Source: an uncultured Clostridia bacterium (GTDB taxonomy: Bacteria > Bacillota > Clostridia > Christensenellales > Borkfalkiaceae). Taken from it: 13,790 nucleotides of DNA. Made by a program: the position numbers and the translations under genes. The first letter of the stretch is position 1; each line of letters opens with the position of its first letter. The notes beneath the pieces are model-generated. The model was given only the letters and a program-made list of their open reading frames with translations, made no database searches and was not told where the DNA came from. The stretch is taken from NCBI GenBank assembly GCA_944354085.1, contig CALVPW010000043.1, positions 1-13,790 on the forward strand, given 5' to 3'. Below, one piece after another: positions 1 to 7,675 of this stretch.

Positions 1-968
1 AAGCGCACCATCTCCTTGGAAAGGCTCCCGCCGCGCACCGCGAGCATGATCTCCAAAAGATCGCTCTTCAAAAGGGGCAACACCACCTGCGTCTCGGGAT
101 CGCCGAAACGGCAGTTGTATTCGATGACCTTGGGTCCCTTGGGCGTGAGCATGAGCCCGAAGTACAAGCACCCCTTAAAGGTGCGGCCTTCGGCGTTCAT
201 CGCGTGCATGGTGGGCAGGAAGATCTTTTCCATGCATTCGTCGGCGATCTCTTTTGTGTAATAGGGATTGGGCGCGACGGTGCCCATGCCGCCCGTGTTC
301 AGCCCCTCGTCGCCGTCCTTGGCGCGCTTGTGATCCATGGACGAGACCATGGGCACGACGACCTTCCCGTCCGTGAAGGAGAGGACGGAAACTTCGGGCC
401 CCGTTAAAAATTCTTCGATAAGGATGCGGTCGCCGCTCGCGCCGAACACGCGGTCCACCATCATCTCGCGCACCGTCTTTTGCGCCTCTTCGAAGTTGTT
501 GACGATGACCGCGCCCTTGCCGAGCGCCAGCCCGTCCGCCTTGATGACGGTGGGATACTCCGCCGTCTGTAAGTAGGCGATCGCCTCCGCCGCGTCGGTG
601 AACGTGCGGCTCTCCGCCGTGGGGATGCCGTACTTTTTCATGAGCTCTTTGGAAAAGACCTTGCTCCCCTCGATGACCGCCGCCGCCTTGTTGGGACCAA
701 AGCAAGGGATGCCCGCCGTTTCGAGCGCGTCCACGCAGCCCAGAACGAGCGGATCGTCGGGCGTGACGACGGCGAAATCCACCTTCTTTTCCCGCGCGAA
801 TGCGACGATGCCCTTGATATCGGTCGCCTTGACGGGAACGCACGCGGCGTCCGCAGCAATGCCGCCGTTCCCGGGAAGACAGTAGATCTTGCCCGCGCGG
901 CGGCTCTTGTTCAATGCTTTTACGACGGCGTGTTCTCTCCCGCCGCCTCCTACGACTAAAATATCCAT
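1..968 (-). CDS. purD: Phosphoribosylamine-glycine ligase (GAR synthetase), 3' end missing
   Basis: PurD makes glycinamide ribonucleotide from phosphoribosylamine, glycine and ATP, the second step of purine synthesis. I translated the frame by hand; it stays open to the left edge, giving 322 codons of a protein usually about 420 long, so roughly the last 100 residues lie outside. Visible motifs: an N-terminal VVGGGGREHA (residues 5-14), PGNGGIA (32-38), the ATP-grasp stretch VIKADGLALGKGAV (141-154), NTGGMGTVAPNP (224-235) and the family signature RFGDPETQ (287-294). The ATG start at 968 has an ACGAGG ribosome site about 9 nt upstream and puts the glycine-rich loop at the usual distance from the N-terminus. 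It is the last visible gene of the pur operon, separated from the formyltransferase gene by 76 nt holding a hairpin. Identity is near certain; only the missing end is unknown. Confidence 0.97.
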   Translation of the reverse strand, partial: MDILVVGGGGREHAVVKALNKSRRAGKIYCLPGNGGIAADAACVPVKATDIKGIVAFAREKKVDFAVVTPDDPLVLGCVDALETAGIPCFGPNKAAAVIEGSKVFSKELMKKYGIPTAESRTFTDAAEAIAYLQTAEYPTVIKADGLALGKGAVIVNNFEEAQKTVREMMVDRVFGASGDRILIEEFLTGPEVSVLSFTDGKVVVPMVSSMDHKRAKDGDEGLNTGGMGTVAPNPYYTKEIADECMEKIFLPTMHAMNAEGRTFKGCLYFGLMLTPKGPKVIEYNCRFGDPETQVVLPLLKSDLLEIMLAVRGGSLSKEMVR

Positions 969-997
969 GATTGATTTGCCTCGTTAAAAAATGCAAT

Positions 998-1027
998 CGC
1001 GCAAACCCAAAAAACAGGATTTGCGCG
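998..1027 (-). other. Intercistronic hairpin between formyltransferase gene and purD
   Basis: Two 11-nt arms (998-1008 and 1017-1027) pair across an 8-nt loop with a single G-U wobble in the minus-strand RNA. A second copy of TTTGCGCG at 1031-1038 repeats the one at 1020-1027, so either copy could pair with the CGCGCAAA at 998-1005. A run of six U follows the stem 7 nt later in transcription, too far for a textbook terminator. It could be a weak attenuator or an mRNA-stabilising/processing hairpin that sets purD dosage; that role is inference. Confidence 0.5.
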
Positions 1028-1044
1028 TCGTTTGCGCGAAAAGA

Positions 1045-2229
1045 TCAGTGATGGAACAGGCGCATCCCCGTGAATGCCATCACCATGCCGTGAGCGTCCG
1101 CCGCCTCGATGACGAGATCGTCGCGCACGGAACCGCCCGGTTCCGCCACGTACGTGACGCCGCTTTTGAAAGCGCGTTCGATGTTATCGGAGAAGGGGAA
1201 GAAGGCGTCCGACCCGAGCGAGACGCCCGTGATCGTTTTGAGGTAAGCCTCCTTTTCCTCCCGCGTGAAGGGCTCGGGACGGACGGCGAAGTTCTTTTGC
1301 CACACGCCGTCGCCCAGCACTTCCTCTGCATCGTCCGAAAGGTACAGATCGATGATATTGTTCTTTTCGGGTCTTCCCACGCCCGCGGCAAATTGCAGGG
1401 AGAGCACCTTCTCGTGCTGGCGGAGGTGCCAAAGGTCTGCCTTTTGCGCCGCAAGGCGGGTGCAGTGGATACGGGACTGCTGTCCCGCGCCCACGCCGAT
1501 CGCCTGCCCGTCCGCCGCAAAGCAGACGGAATTGGACTGCGTATATTTTAAGGTGATGAGCGAGATGATGAGATCGATCGCCTTATCCGCGGGCAGCTGC
1601 TTGTTTTTGGTGACGATGTTTTTCAAAAGCGCACCGTCGATCTTAAAATCGTTGCGCCCCTGTTCGAAGGTGACGCCGAACACCTGCTTGTGCTCGACGG
1701 GCGCAGGCACGTACGCGGGGTCGATCCTGACGATATTGTACCCGCCCTTGCGCTTTTGCTTTAAGATCTCCAACGCTTTGGGGCTGTACGCGGGGGCGAT
1801 GATGCCGTCCGATACCTCGCGGGAAACGATCTTCGCCGTGACCTCGTCGCACTCGTCGGAGAGCGCGATCCAGTCGCCGAAGGAGGACATCCTGTCCGTT
1901 CCGCGCGCTCTTGCGTAAGCGCAGGCGAGCGGCGAATCGTCCAGCCCCTCGATATCGTCGACGAAGCAGGACCTTTTGAGTGCGGGCGAGAGCGTCTTCC
2001 CCACCGCCGCCGACGTGGGCGACACATGTTTGAAGCTGGTCGCGGCGACCATGCCCGTCGCCTCCTTGATCTCCTTGACGAGCTGCCACGAATTAAAGGC
2101 GTCCAAAAAGTTGATATACCCCGGTCTGCCGTTGAGGATCTCCACGGGCAGCTCGCTCCCGTCCGCCATGTAGATGCGCGCGGGCTTTTGGTTGGGGTTG
2201 CAGCCGTACTTCAATGCAAATTCGTTCAT
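1045..2229 (-). CDS. purH: Stand-alone AICAR formyltransferase (PurH C-terminal domain only)
   Basis: The 394-residue protein matches the formyltransferase half of PurH, which transfers a formyl group from 10-formyl-THF to AICAR to give FAICAR, the penultimate step to IMP. Seen in the sequence: ALKYGCNPNQKP near the N-terminus, the catalytic FKHVSP (66-71, Lys67-His68), QSNSVCF (231-237), GAGQQSRIHCTRLA (247-260), DAFFPF (341-346) and the family's usual C-terminal end RLFHH. The N-terminal IMP cyclohydrolase domain of normal bifunctional PurH (about 510-530 residues in all) is absent; that activity is supplied by the separate upstream gene. I chose the ATG at 2229 because GGAGG (2239-2235) lies 5 nt from it; an ATG one codon earlier has only 2 nt of spacing and a GTG at 2253 would absorb the ribosome site. 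Spacing to the upstream cyclohydrolase gene is 36 nt. Confidence 0.95.
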   Translation of the reverse strand: MNEFALKYGCNPNQKPARIYMADGSELPVEILNGRPGYINFLDAFNSWQLVKEIKEATGMVAATSFKHVSPTSAAVGKTLSPALKRSCFVDDIEGLDDSPLACAYARARGTDRMSSFGDWIALSDECDEVTAKIVSREVSDGIIAPAYSPKALEILKQKRKGGYNIVRIDPAYVPAPVEHKQVFGVTFEQGRNDFKIDGALLKNIVTKNKQLPADKAIDLIISLITLKYTQSNSVCFAADGQAIGVGAGQQSRIHCTRLAAQKADLWHLRQHEKVLSLQFAAGVGRPEKNNIIDLYLSDDAEEVLGDGVWQKNFAVRPEPFTREEKEAYLKTITGVSLGSDAFFPFSDNIERAFKSGVTYVAEPGGSVRDDLVIEAADAHGMVMAFTGMRLFHH

Positions 2230-2265
2230 CATGACCTCCGTATCTCCGAGCACGTTCCCCGTGCG

Positions 2266-2982
2266 TTATTTGTTCTTGTTCACGAGCACGCTCTCCGTCT
2301 GCCACGTGCGCAGGTTGATGGCGCGCACGTACAGGGAGATCTTGTTATCGGGATCGAGATTTTCCCAGATCTCGTCGGCAAACGCCTGTACGTCGTTGGG
2401 GATGAGGACGCGCTCGGGCTCGCCGAAAAACGTGGGGAGCGGGTCGCCGTTCTTCTCGTAGGTATGGATGAAATGCCCCACGCCGTTGACGGGCTCGTAA
2501 TCAAAGGTATAGCGGTTGCACTTGACCCCTTTGCCGTCCGCGCTTTTGAGAATGGACATCTCGTACGTGAACCCGCCCTTTTTGAGGTGCAGGATGCCGC
2601 TGATACGGGGGGTATAGTTGGGCGCGTCGGGCTCGAAGGCGCGCGTTTGCAGCGCGGCGCGGAAATCCTTGCCCTGCTGCAAAAACTGCTCGATGGTATC
2701 CGTCTGGTCGCCGTTGGTGACGATCACGTCGCTGCCGACCTGTTTGACGGGCGAATAGATGATGAGCGAGGGATCTTCCACCTTGCTCTCGTCGAACGGA
2801 TAGATGACGACCTCGTCATCCTTTTCCACGAACACGCGGTTGCGGCTGTTTTCGCTCCTGCCCATGATAAAATAGGCGAACATCGCTTTGCGCCCGTCCG
2901 AACTCTTGCCGATGACGATCCCGCGCCCGGGGTACGAATTGCCCGAAAGCGCGCGCTTCATGCTCTTTCTGATCAACGCCAC
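2266..2982 (-). CDS. purO: IMP cyclohydrolase, archaeal PurO-type
   Basis: This 238-residue protein resembles the IMP_cyclohyd family (PurO), unrelated in fold to the cyclohydrolase domain of bifunctional PurH, and should close the ring of FAICAR to give IMP. Family-like features: NSYPGRGI (15-22), FIMGRSENSRNRVF (38-51), TNGDQTD (89-95), PNYTPRI (121-127), GVGHFIHTY (167-175) and a PLPTFFGEP segment (181-189). The start is a GTG at 2982 with GGAGG (2995-2991) 8 nt upstream; an internal ATG at 2961 is possible but has no comparable site. It sits 19 nt after purN and directly before the stand-alone formyltransferase, so the two adjacent genes together replace one bifunctional purH. Family assignment comes from memory of conserved motifs and is strong; the symbol purO follows archaeal usage. 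Confidence 0.9.
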   Translation of the reverse strand: MALIRKSMKRALSGNSYPGRGIVIGKSSDGRKAMFAYFIMGRSENSRNRVFVEKDDEVVIYPFDESKVEDPSLIIYSPVKQVGSDVIVTNGDQTDTIEQFLQQGKDFRAALQTRAFEPDAPNYTPRISGILHLKKGGFTYEMSILKSADGKGVKCNRYTFDYEPVNGVGHFIHTYEKNGDPLPTFFGEPERVLIPNDVQAFADEIWENLDPDNKISLYVRAINLRTWQTESVLVNKNK

Positions 2983-3001
2983 TTGTATTTCCTCCGTAAT
3001 G

Positions 3002-3613
3002 TTATCGTTTTTCGAGTAAACGCCTGCACACGATCTCGGCGGCGGCGGGGAGGATCTTCCACTCCGCCTCGCGCATGACGCGCTTTTGCAGGACTTCGGG
3101 CGTGTCGCCCTCTAAAACTTCGACTGCCTTTTGCAGGATGATGGGCCCGCCGTCGCACACTTCGTTGACGTAATGCACGGTCGCGCCCGTGACTTTGACG
3201 CCGCGTGCGAGCGCCGCCTCGTGCACCTTCAAGCCGTAAAAACCGGGGCCGCAGAAGCTGGGGATGAGCGAGGGATGCACGTTGATGATGCGGTTTTCGA
3301 ACGCCCGCGTAAAATCGGCGCTCAGAATGGTCATGAATCCCGCAAGGATGACGAGCCCGATCTTGTGCGCCTGCAAGCATTTAAGGATGCCCTCTTCGCG
3401 CGCTTTGCGGTCGGGAATGGCTTTTTTATCGAAGACCGCCGTCTCCACGCCCGCCCGCTTTGCCCGTTCGAGCGCGTACGCCGCGGCGTTATCCGTGACG
3501 ACGAGCGCGATCTCGCCCGAAGGGATGCCGCCCGCGTTTGCCGTATCGAGGATGGCTTGCAGGTTGGTGCCGCCGCCCGAACACAGGACGGCGACGCGGA
3601 TCTTGTTCAGCAC
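3002..3613 (-). CDS. purN: Phosphoribosylglycinamide formyltransferase (GART)
   Basis: PurN transfers a formyl group from 10-formyl-THF to GAR. The 203-residue protein has the N-terminal VLCSGGGTNLQ phosphate-binding region (9-19), and the catalytic trio is present: Asn111 and His113 in INVHPSLIP and Asp154 in the later TVHYVNEVCDGGPI segment. Length is typical for the family. The start is a GTG at 3613 that overlaps the last codons and stop of purM by 7 nt (GTGCTGA), implying translational coupling; a GGGGTGAT stretch just upstream, inside purM, could serve as ribosome site. The next gene, the cyclohydrolase, follows after 19 nt. Identity is secure; the exact start is slightly less so. Confidence 0.96.
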   Translation of the reverse strand: MLNKIRVAVLCSGGGTNLQAILDTANAGGIPSGEIALVVTDNAAAYALERAKRAGVETAVFDKKAIPDRKAREEGILKCLQAHKIGLVILAGFMTILSADFTRAFENRIINVHPSLIPSFCGPGFYGLKVHEAALARGVKVTGATVHYVNEVCDGGPIILQKAVEVLEGDTPEVLQKRVMREAEWKILPAAAEIVCRRLLEKR

Positions 3614-4644
3614 AGGATCACCCCGTCGTCGCTCTTCACGATCTCGCCGAGCACGTAAGCGTCCACGCCGTTCTCTTTCAGGCAGGCGAGCGCGGCTTCC
3701 GCGTCCTCCTTGGCGACGACGACGCTCATGCCAACGCCCATGTTGAAGGTGTTGAACATATCGTGTTCGGAGATATTCCCTCTCTTTTGGATGAGCGAGA
3801 AGATGGGCAGCACTTTCACATCCTGCTTTCTGATCTTGACGCCCAGCCCCTTGGGGATGGAACGGGGCATGTTCTCGTAAAAACCGCCGCCCGTGATGTG
3901 CGAAATGCCCTTGACCGCCACCTTTTGCAGCAGCGCCAGAACGGGCTTCACGTAGATCTGCGTCGGGGTGAGGAGCACTTCGCCGAGCCCCTTCCCGCCG
4001 AGCTCCGCAACGGGCGCCGTCAGATCGCAGCGATCGACGTCGAACACCTTCCTCACCAGCGAGAAGCCGTTGGAGTGCACCCCGCTCGAAGGCAGCGCGA
4101 GCATCACGTCGCCCGCCTGCATGCGGGTATTGTCGATGACCTTTTCGGCGTCGACGACGCCCACGGCGAACCCCGCGAGGTCATACTCTTCCTCGGGCAT
4201 GAGCCCGGGATGCTCCGCCGTTTCGCCGCCGACGAGCGCACAGCCCGCGCGCACGCACCCTTCCGCCACGCCGCCCACGATGGAGGCGATCTTTTCGGGA
4301 ATGTTCCTGCCGCAGGCGATGTAGTCGAGGAAGACGACGGGCTTCGCGCCGCAGCAGACGATATCGTTCACGCACATGGCGACGCAGTCGATGCCCACCG
4401 TATCGTGCTTGTCCATCAAAAAGGCAAGTTTGATCTTGGTGCCGACGCCGTCCGTACCCGAGACGAGGACGGGCTTTTTCATCCCCGCCACGTCGAGCGG
4501 GAACAGCCCGCCGAAACCGCCGATATCGGCTTTGCCCTCGGGCATGGTACGGGCAACGTGCTTTTTCATGAGCTCGACAGCCTTGTAACCGGCGGTGATG
4601 TCCACCCCCGCTTCCTTGTAGCTTTCGGAGTAGCTTTTATCCAT
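3607..4644 (-). CDS. purM: Phosphoribosylformylglycinamidine cyclo-ligase (AIR synthetase)
   Basis: PurM uses ATP to cyclise FGAM to aminoimidazole ribonucleotide. The 345-residue protein shows GGFGGLF (42-48), the ATP/Mg-binding SGTDGVGTK (62-70), CVNDIVCCGA (91-100), GGETAEHPG (139-147), an SSGVHSNGFSLVR segment and a C-terminal NMGVGM, in the order expected for the family and at its normal length. The ATG at 4644 is preceded by AGGAG (4655-4651) with 6 nt spacing. The 62 nt between purF and purM is GC-rich and contains a short possible stem (CGTCC with GGACG), too weak to call as a terminator. Its stop is overlapped by the purN start. Confidence 0.97.
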   Translation of the reverse strand: MDKSYSESYKEAGVDITAGYKAVELMKKHVARTMPEGKADIGGFGGLFPLDVAGMKKPVLVSGTDGVGTKIKLAFLMDKHDTVGIDCVAMCVNDIVCCGAKPVVFLDYIACGRNIPEKIASIVGGVAEGCVRAGCALVGGETAEHPGLMPEEEYDLAGFAVGVVDAEKVIDNTRMQAGDVMLALPSSGVHSNGFSLVRKVFDVDRCDLTAPVAELGGKGLGEVLLTPTQIYVKPVLALLQKVAVKGISHITGGGFYENMPRSIPKGLGVKIRKQDVKVLPIFSLIQKRGNISEHDMFNTFNMGVGMSVVVAKEDAEAALACLKENGVDAYVLGEIVKSDDGVILC

Positions 4645-4706
4645 AATTGTCTCCTGATCGAATGGGAATGCGCCCGCCGCGTCCGCCGCGGGACGGGAAA
4701 CAGCCG

Positions 4707-6173
4707 TTATTTCTTTTGGAATTTCGGATTTTCGCTGATCGGACGGGTGGAGATGGGACGATGCTCGAAGCGGCTCTTGTCCGCCGAGGCAGGGATCTCG
4801 GTGGGATACACGCCGTCGAAGCAGGCGCAGCAGAACCCGTCCTCGCTGCCGCCCGCAAGTTTACGGGCGTGCTCGATATCGAGATATCCCACGGAATCGG
4901 CGCCGATGATCTTGGCGATCTCCTCCGTCGTGTGATGGCAGGCGATGAGATTTTCGCGCGAGTCGATATCCGTGCCGTAGTAGCAGGGATTGAGGAACTT
5001 GGGCGCCGAAGAGAGGAAATGCACCTCGGTCGCGCCCGCGTCGCGCAGCTGCTTGACGATGGGACGGCTCGTCGTCCCGCGGACGATGGAATCGTCCACC
5101 AAAATGACGCGCTTGCCGCGCACCGCCGAAGCGATGACGTTGAGCTTGATCTTGACCCTGTCCTCGCGCATCTTCTGATCGGGCGCGATGAACGTCCTGC
5201 CGATATATTTGTTCTTCAAAAAGCCGATGCCGTACGGGATGCCGGAAGCCTGCGCGTATCCGAGCGCGGCGTCCAGCCCCGAATCGGGCACGCCGACCAC
5301 GATATCCGCATCGATCTTGTACTTTTCGGCAAGGAACGCACCCGCACGCTTGCGCGCGTCGTGCACATAGCAGCCGTCGATCTCGGAATCGGGACGGGCG
5401 GTATAAAAGTATTCGAACACGCAGAACGCTTTTTTCCCGCCGCAGTGGGACGTATCGCTCTTGACGCCGTCCTTGGTGATGACGAGCATCTCGCCGGGTT
5501 CGACCTCGCGCACCTTGTGCCCGCCCACCGCGTTGAGCGCGCAGGACTCGGATGCAACGAGATAGCTCCCGTCGTCGCGCTGACCGAAGCAGAGCGGACG
5601 GAAGCCGTGCGGATCGCGCGCGGCGATGAGCTTGGAGGGCGACATCACGACGAGCGAATACGCCCCTTTGAGCTTGTTCATGGCGCTGAGCACCGCCTCC
5701 TCGATGGAACGCGACTTGACGCGCTCGCGCGTGATGACGTAGGCGATGACCTCGGTATCCGACGTGGTGTGGAAGATGCAGCCCTCGTTTTCGAGTTCTG
5801 CCCTGAGCTCCGTGGCGTTGATGAGGTTGCCGTTGTGGGCGAGCGCCATGTTGCCTTTGAGGTGATTGACGACGATGGGCTGCGCGTTCTCGCGGCCGCT
5901 CGAACCCGTGGTGCCGTAGCGCACGTGCCCGATCGCCATGCTGCCCTCGCCGAGCTTGTTCAAAACGTCGGACGTGAACACGTCGTTGACGAGCCCCTCG
6001 TCCTTATAAGCGTTAAAGACGCCGTCGTTGTTGACGACGATGCCCGCGGACTCCTGCCCGCGGTGTTGGAGCGCAAACAGCGCATAATAGCAGGTCTGCG
6101 CGACCTTCTGCGCCTCGGGCGCAAAAATGCCGAATACGCCGCACTCCTCGTGGATCTCATGCTCCATACGCAT
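4707..6173 (-). CDS. purF: Amidophosphoribosyltransferase (PRPP amidotransferase)
   Basis: PurF commits PRPP to purine synthesis by adding an amino group from glutamine. The N-terminal Ntn-hydrolase domain carries the nucleophile Cys11 in HEECGVFGI; the residues before it look like a short propeptide, as in the Bacillus-type enzyme. Further on are ALQHRGQESAG (34-44), GHVRYGTTG (82-90) and AHNGNL (112-117). The phosphoribosyltransferase domain has the PRPP loop VILVDDSIVRGTT (356-368). Cys251, Cys397, Cys448 and Cys451 lie where the 4Fe-4S ligands of the B. subtilis-type enzyme are, so an oxygen-sensitive cluster form is likely. The ATG at 6173 overlaps the purC stop by one base (TAATG), with AAAGGAG upstream; an in-frame ATG at 6167 (10 nt from the ribosome site) is an equally plausible start. 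Confidence 0.98.
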   Translation of the reverse strand: MRMEHEIHEECGVFGIFAPEAQKVAQTCYYALFALQHRGQESAGIVVNNDGVFNAYKDEGLVNDVFTSDVLNKLGEGSMAIGHVRYGTTGSSGRENAQPIVVNHLKGNMALAHNGNLINATELRAELENEGCIFHTTSDTEVIAYVITRERVKSRSIEEAVLSAMNKLKGAYSLVVMSPSKLIAARDPHGFRPLCFGQRDDGSYLVASESCALNAVGGHKVREVEPGEMLVITKDGVKSDTSHCGGKKAFCVFEYFYTARPDSEIDGCYVHDARKRAGAFLAEKYKIDADIVVGVPDSGLDAALGYAQASGIPYGIGFLKNKYIGRTFIAPDQKMREDRVKIKLNVIASAVRGKRVILVDDSIVRGTTSRPIVKQLRDAGATEVHFLSSAPKFLNPCYYGTDIDSRENLIACHHTTEEIAKIIGADSVGYLDIEHARKLAGGSEDGFCCACFDGVYPTEIPASADKSRFEHRPISTRPISENPKFQKK

Positions 6174-6886
6174 TATTCTCCTTTGGTGACGCGCTTGAAG
6201 ATCTCCGCATAGGCATCTTCCACACCGCCCATATCGCGGCGGAATCTGTCCTTATCGAGCTTTTCGTTGGTCTTGGCATCCCAGAAACGGCAGGTATCGG
6301 GGCTGATCTCGTCGGCAAGCACGATGGTCCCGTCCGTAAGACGGCCGAATTCCAGCTTGAAATCGATGAGCTTGACGCCGAGGTGCAAAAAGTACTGTTT
6401 GAGGACTTCGTTGACCTTGAAAGCGTATTTTTTGATGGTCTCGATCTCCTCCTTGGTCGCAAGGCGGAGCGCCAGCGCGTGATAGGAGTTGATGAGCGGA
6501 TCGCCGAGATCGTCGTTCTTATACGAGAACTCGATGGTGGGCTCGTCGAACACGATGCCCTCTTCCACGCCGTAACGCTTTGCGAACGAACCCGCGGACA
6601 CGTTGCGGATGATGACCTCGAGCGGGACGATCTTGACCTTTTTGACGAGCGTATCGCGGTCGGAAAGCTCTTTGACGAAGTGGGTGGGAACGCCCGCTTT
6701 TTCCAGAAGCTGCATCAGAAGGTTGGTCATGCGGTTGTTGACGACGCCTTTGCCCGCAATGGTGCCCTTTTTCAGCCCGTTGAACGCCGTCGCGTCGTCC
6801 TTATAGGACACGATGCACAGGTTCTCGTCCGTCGTTGCGAACACTTTCTTCGCTTTGCCCTCGTAGAGCTGCTCGGTCTTTTCCAT
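6173..6886 (-). CDS. purC: SAICAR synthetase (phosphoribosylaminoimidazole-succinocarboxamide synthase)
   Basis: PurC joins aspartate to CAIR using ATP. The protein begins [16 protein letters not shown], the standard N-terminus, and is 237 residues, the same length as the E. coli enzyme. The two family signatures are clear: [18 protein letters not shown] (88-105) and [14 protein letters not shown] (190-203). I chose the ATG at 6886 because AGGAG (6900-6896) lies 9 nt upstream; an earlier in-frame TTG at 6910 has no ribosome site and adds eight non-conserved residues. It lies 55 nt after purE; that spacer is unusually AT-rich for this window, with a perfect AAAAAATTTTTT. Its TAA overlaps the purF start. 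Confidence 0.97.
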   Translation of the reverse strand: MEKTEQLYEGKAKKVFATTDENLCIVSYKDDATAFNGLKKGTIAGKGVVNNRMTNLLMQLLEKAGVPTHFVKELSDRDTLVKKVKIVPLEVIIRNVSAGSFAKRYGVEEGIVFDEPTIEFSYKNDDLGDPLINSYHALALRLATKEEIETIKKYAFKVNEVLKQYFLHLGVKLIDFKLEFGRLTDGTIVLADEISPDTCRFWDAKTNEKLDKDRFRRDMGGVEDAYAEIFKRVTKGE

Positions 6887-6941
6887 AGCCTTTATCTCCT
6901 CTGTATTCAAAAAATTTTTTACGTTTATAAAAACTTTGCCG

Positions 6942-7436
6942 TCACTTGTTGTACTTTGCGGCGACTTCCGCGTCCTTTTTGAGCACCTTCTCGGTCGCGG
7001 CGCGGCGGGCGTCCAAAAGTTTGTCCATCAGCTTTTGATCGGTCACCGCAAGGATCTCCACCGCAAGCAGGGCGGCGTTCTGCGCGCCGTCGATCGCGAC
7101 GGTCGCCACGGGGATGCCGGAGGGCATCTGCACCGTGGAAAGAAGGGCGTCCAGCCCGTCGAGCGTGGAGCTCTTGACGGGGATGCCGATGACGGGGAGC
7201 ACGGTGTTCGCCGCGAACGCCCCCGCAAGGTGCGCCGCTTTGCCCGCCGCCGCAATGATGACGCCGAAGCCCTCTTCGGCGGCGTTCTGCGCGAACGAGC
7301 GCGCCTCTACGGGCGTGCGGTGCGCCGAATACACGTGTACTTCGTAGGGAACGCCGTACTCTTCCAGCACGGCGAACGCCTTTTCCACGACGGGAAGGTC
7401 GCTGTCGCTTCCCATGATGACTGCTACTTTCTTCAT
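6942..7436 (-). CDS. purE: N5-CAIR mutase, class I PurE
   Basis: PurE rearranges N5-carboxyaminoimidazole ribonucleotide to CAIR. The 164-residue protein contains GSDSDLP (9-15), SAHRTP (37-42, with the catalytic His39) and AGKAAHL (64-70), the class I loop with Lys in place of the second Gly of AGGAAHL. The class II (direct CO2-using) loop is not present, so a PurK partner is expected, but no purK lies in this window. The ATG at 7436 follows GGAGG (7449-7445) by 8 nt. It is the first gene of the pur operon, downstream of a near-consensus promoter and a structured leader. Confidence 0.97.
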   Translation of the reverse strand: MKKVAVIMGSDSDLPVVEKAFAVLEEYGVPYEVHVYSAHRTPVEARSFAQNAAEEGFGVIIAAAGKAAHLAGAFAANTVLPVIGIPVKSSTLDGLDALLSTVQMPSGIPVATVAIDGAQNAALLAVEILAVTDQKLMDKLLDARRAATEKVLKKDAEVAAKYNK

Positions 7437-7602
7437 CTCGGTTGCCTCCGTAAAACGCGGGCTTGCCGCGGTTTTTGCTTGATCTTCGCAGGAAAAAATG
7501 AAAAGGAGCAGCTCTTTTCTATGCGAAAAAAACTGCCGTCCGAGCCCTTTGCGATTTGTTTGCTTTTTCTGCTTTGCGGCAGAAGATCACTGCCCTTTTC
7601 AT
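7437..7602 (-). promoter_or_regulatory. Structured 5' leader of the pur operon, candidate attenuator/riboswitch
   Basis: From the predicted transcription start near 7602 the RNA runs about 165 nt to purE. Complementary segments seen directly: (A) ATGAAAAGG + GCAG (7602-7590) with CTGC + CCTTTTCAT (7511-7498, one bulge), followed by U5; (B) local hairpin TTCTGC/GCAGAA (7584-7579, 7572-7567); (C) CTGCCG (7582-7577) with CGGCAG (7538-7533), followed directly by U7; (D) TGATCTTC (7589-7582) with GAAGATCA (7487-7480); (E) CGCGG/CCGCG (7470-7456) followed by U4 just before the ribosome site. B, C and D compete for the same bases, and two structures end in U tracts, as in transcription attenuators. 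I do not recognise a purine, ZTP or PRPP riboswitch consensus. The pairings are seen; ligand sensing is inference. Confidence 0.55.
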
Positions 7603-7608
7603 ACCGCC

Positions 7609-7637
7609 ATTATAACAATTTTATAAGCCCCCGTCAA
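7609..7637 (-). promoter_or_regulatory. Sigma-A-type promoter of the pur operon
   Basis: On the minus strand TTGACG (7637-7632) and TATAAT (7614-7609) are separated by exactly 17 bp. The predicted start is near 7602. The promoter begins 39 nt after the stop of the upstream ZIP gene, so the pur operon has its own promoter, though read-through from the ZIP gene is also possible. Confidence 0.85.
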
Positions 7638-7675
7638 GCGTTCGCGGCGGATTTTTCGTATTTTTCCCGCGGCGG

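Noticed and set aside
4645..4706. Possible terminator in the purF-purM gap
   Set aside because: Only a 5-bp GC stem can be drawn and no U tract follows.
7437..7602. Known riboswitch classes (guanine/adenine, ZTP/pfl, PRPP, THF) in the purE leader
   Set aside because: I looked for their conserved core segments on the minus strand and found none; only a covariance-model search can settle it.
7638..7665. PurR PurBox-like sites (two CGAA cores in AT-rich flanks) upstream of the pur -35 box
   Set aside because: The cores are direct, about 14 nt apart, and lack the flanking CCGAAC pattern and inverted arrangement known from B. subtilis; four-base cores occur by chance.
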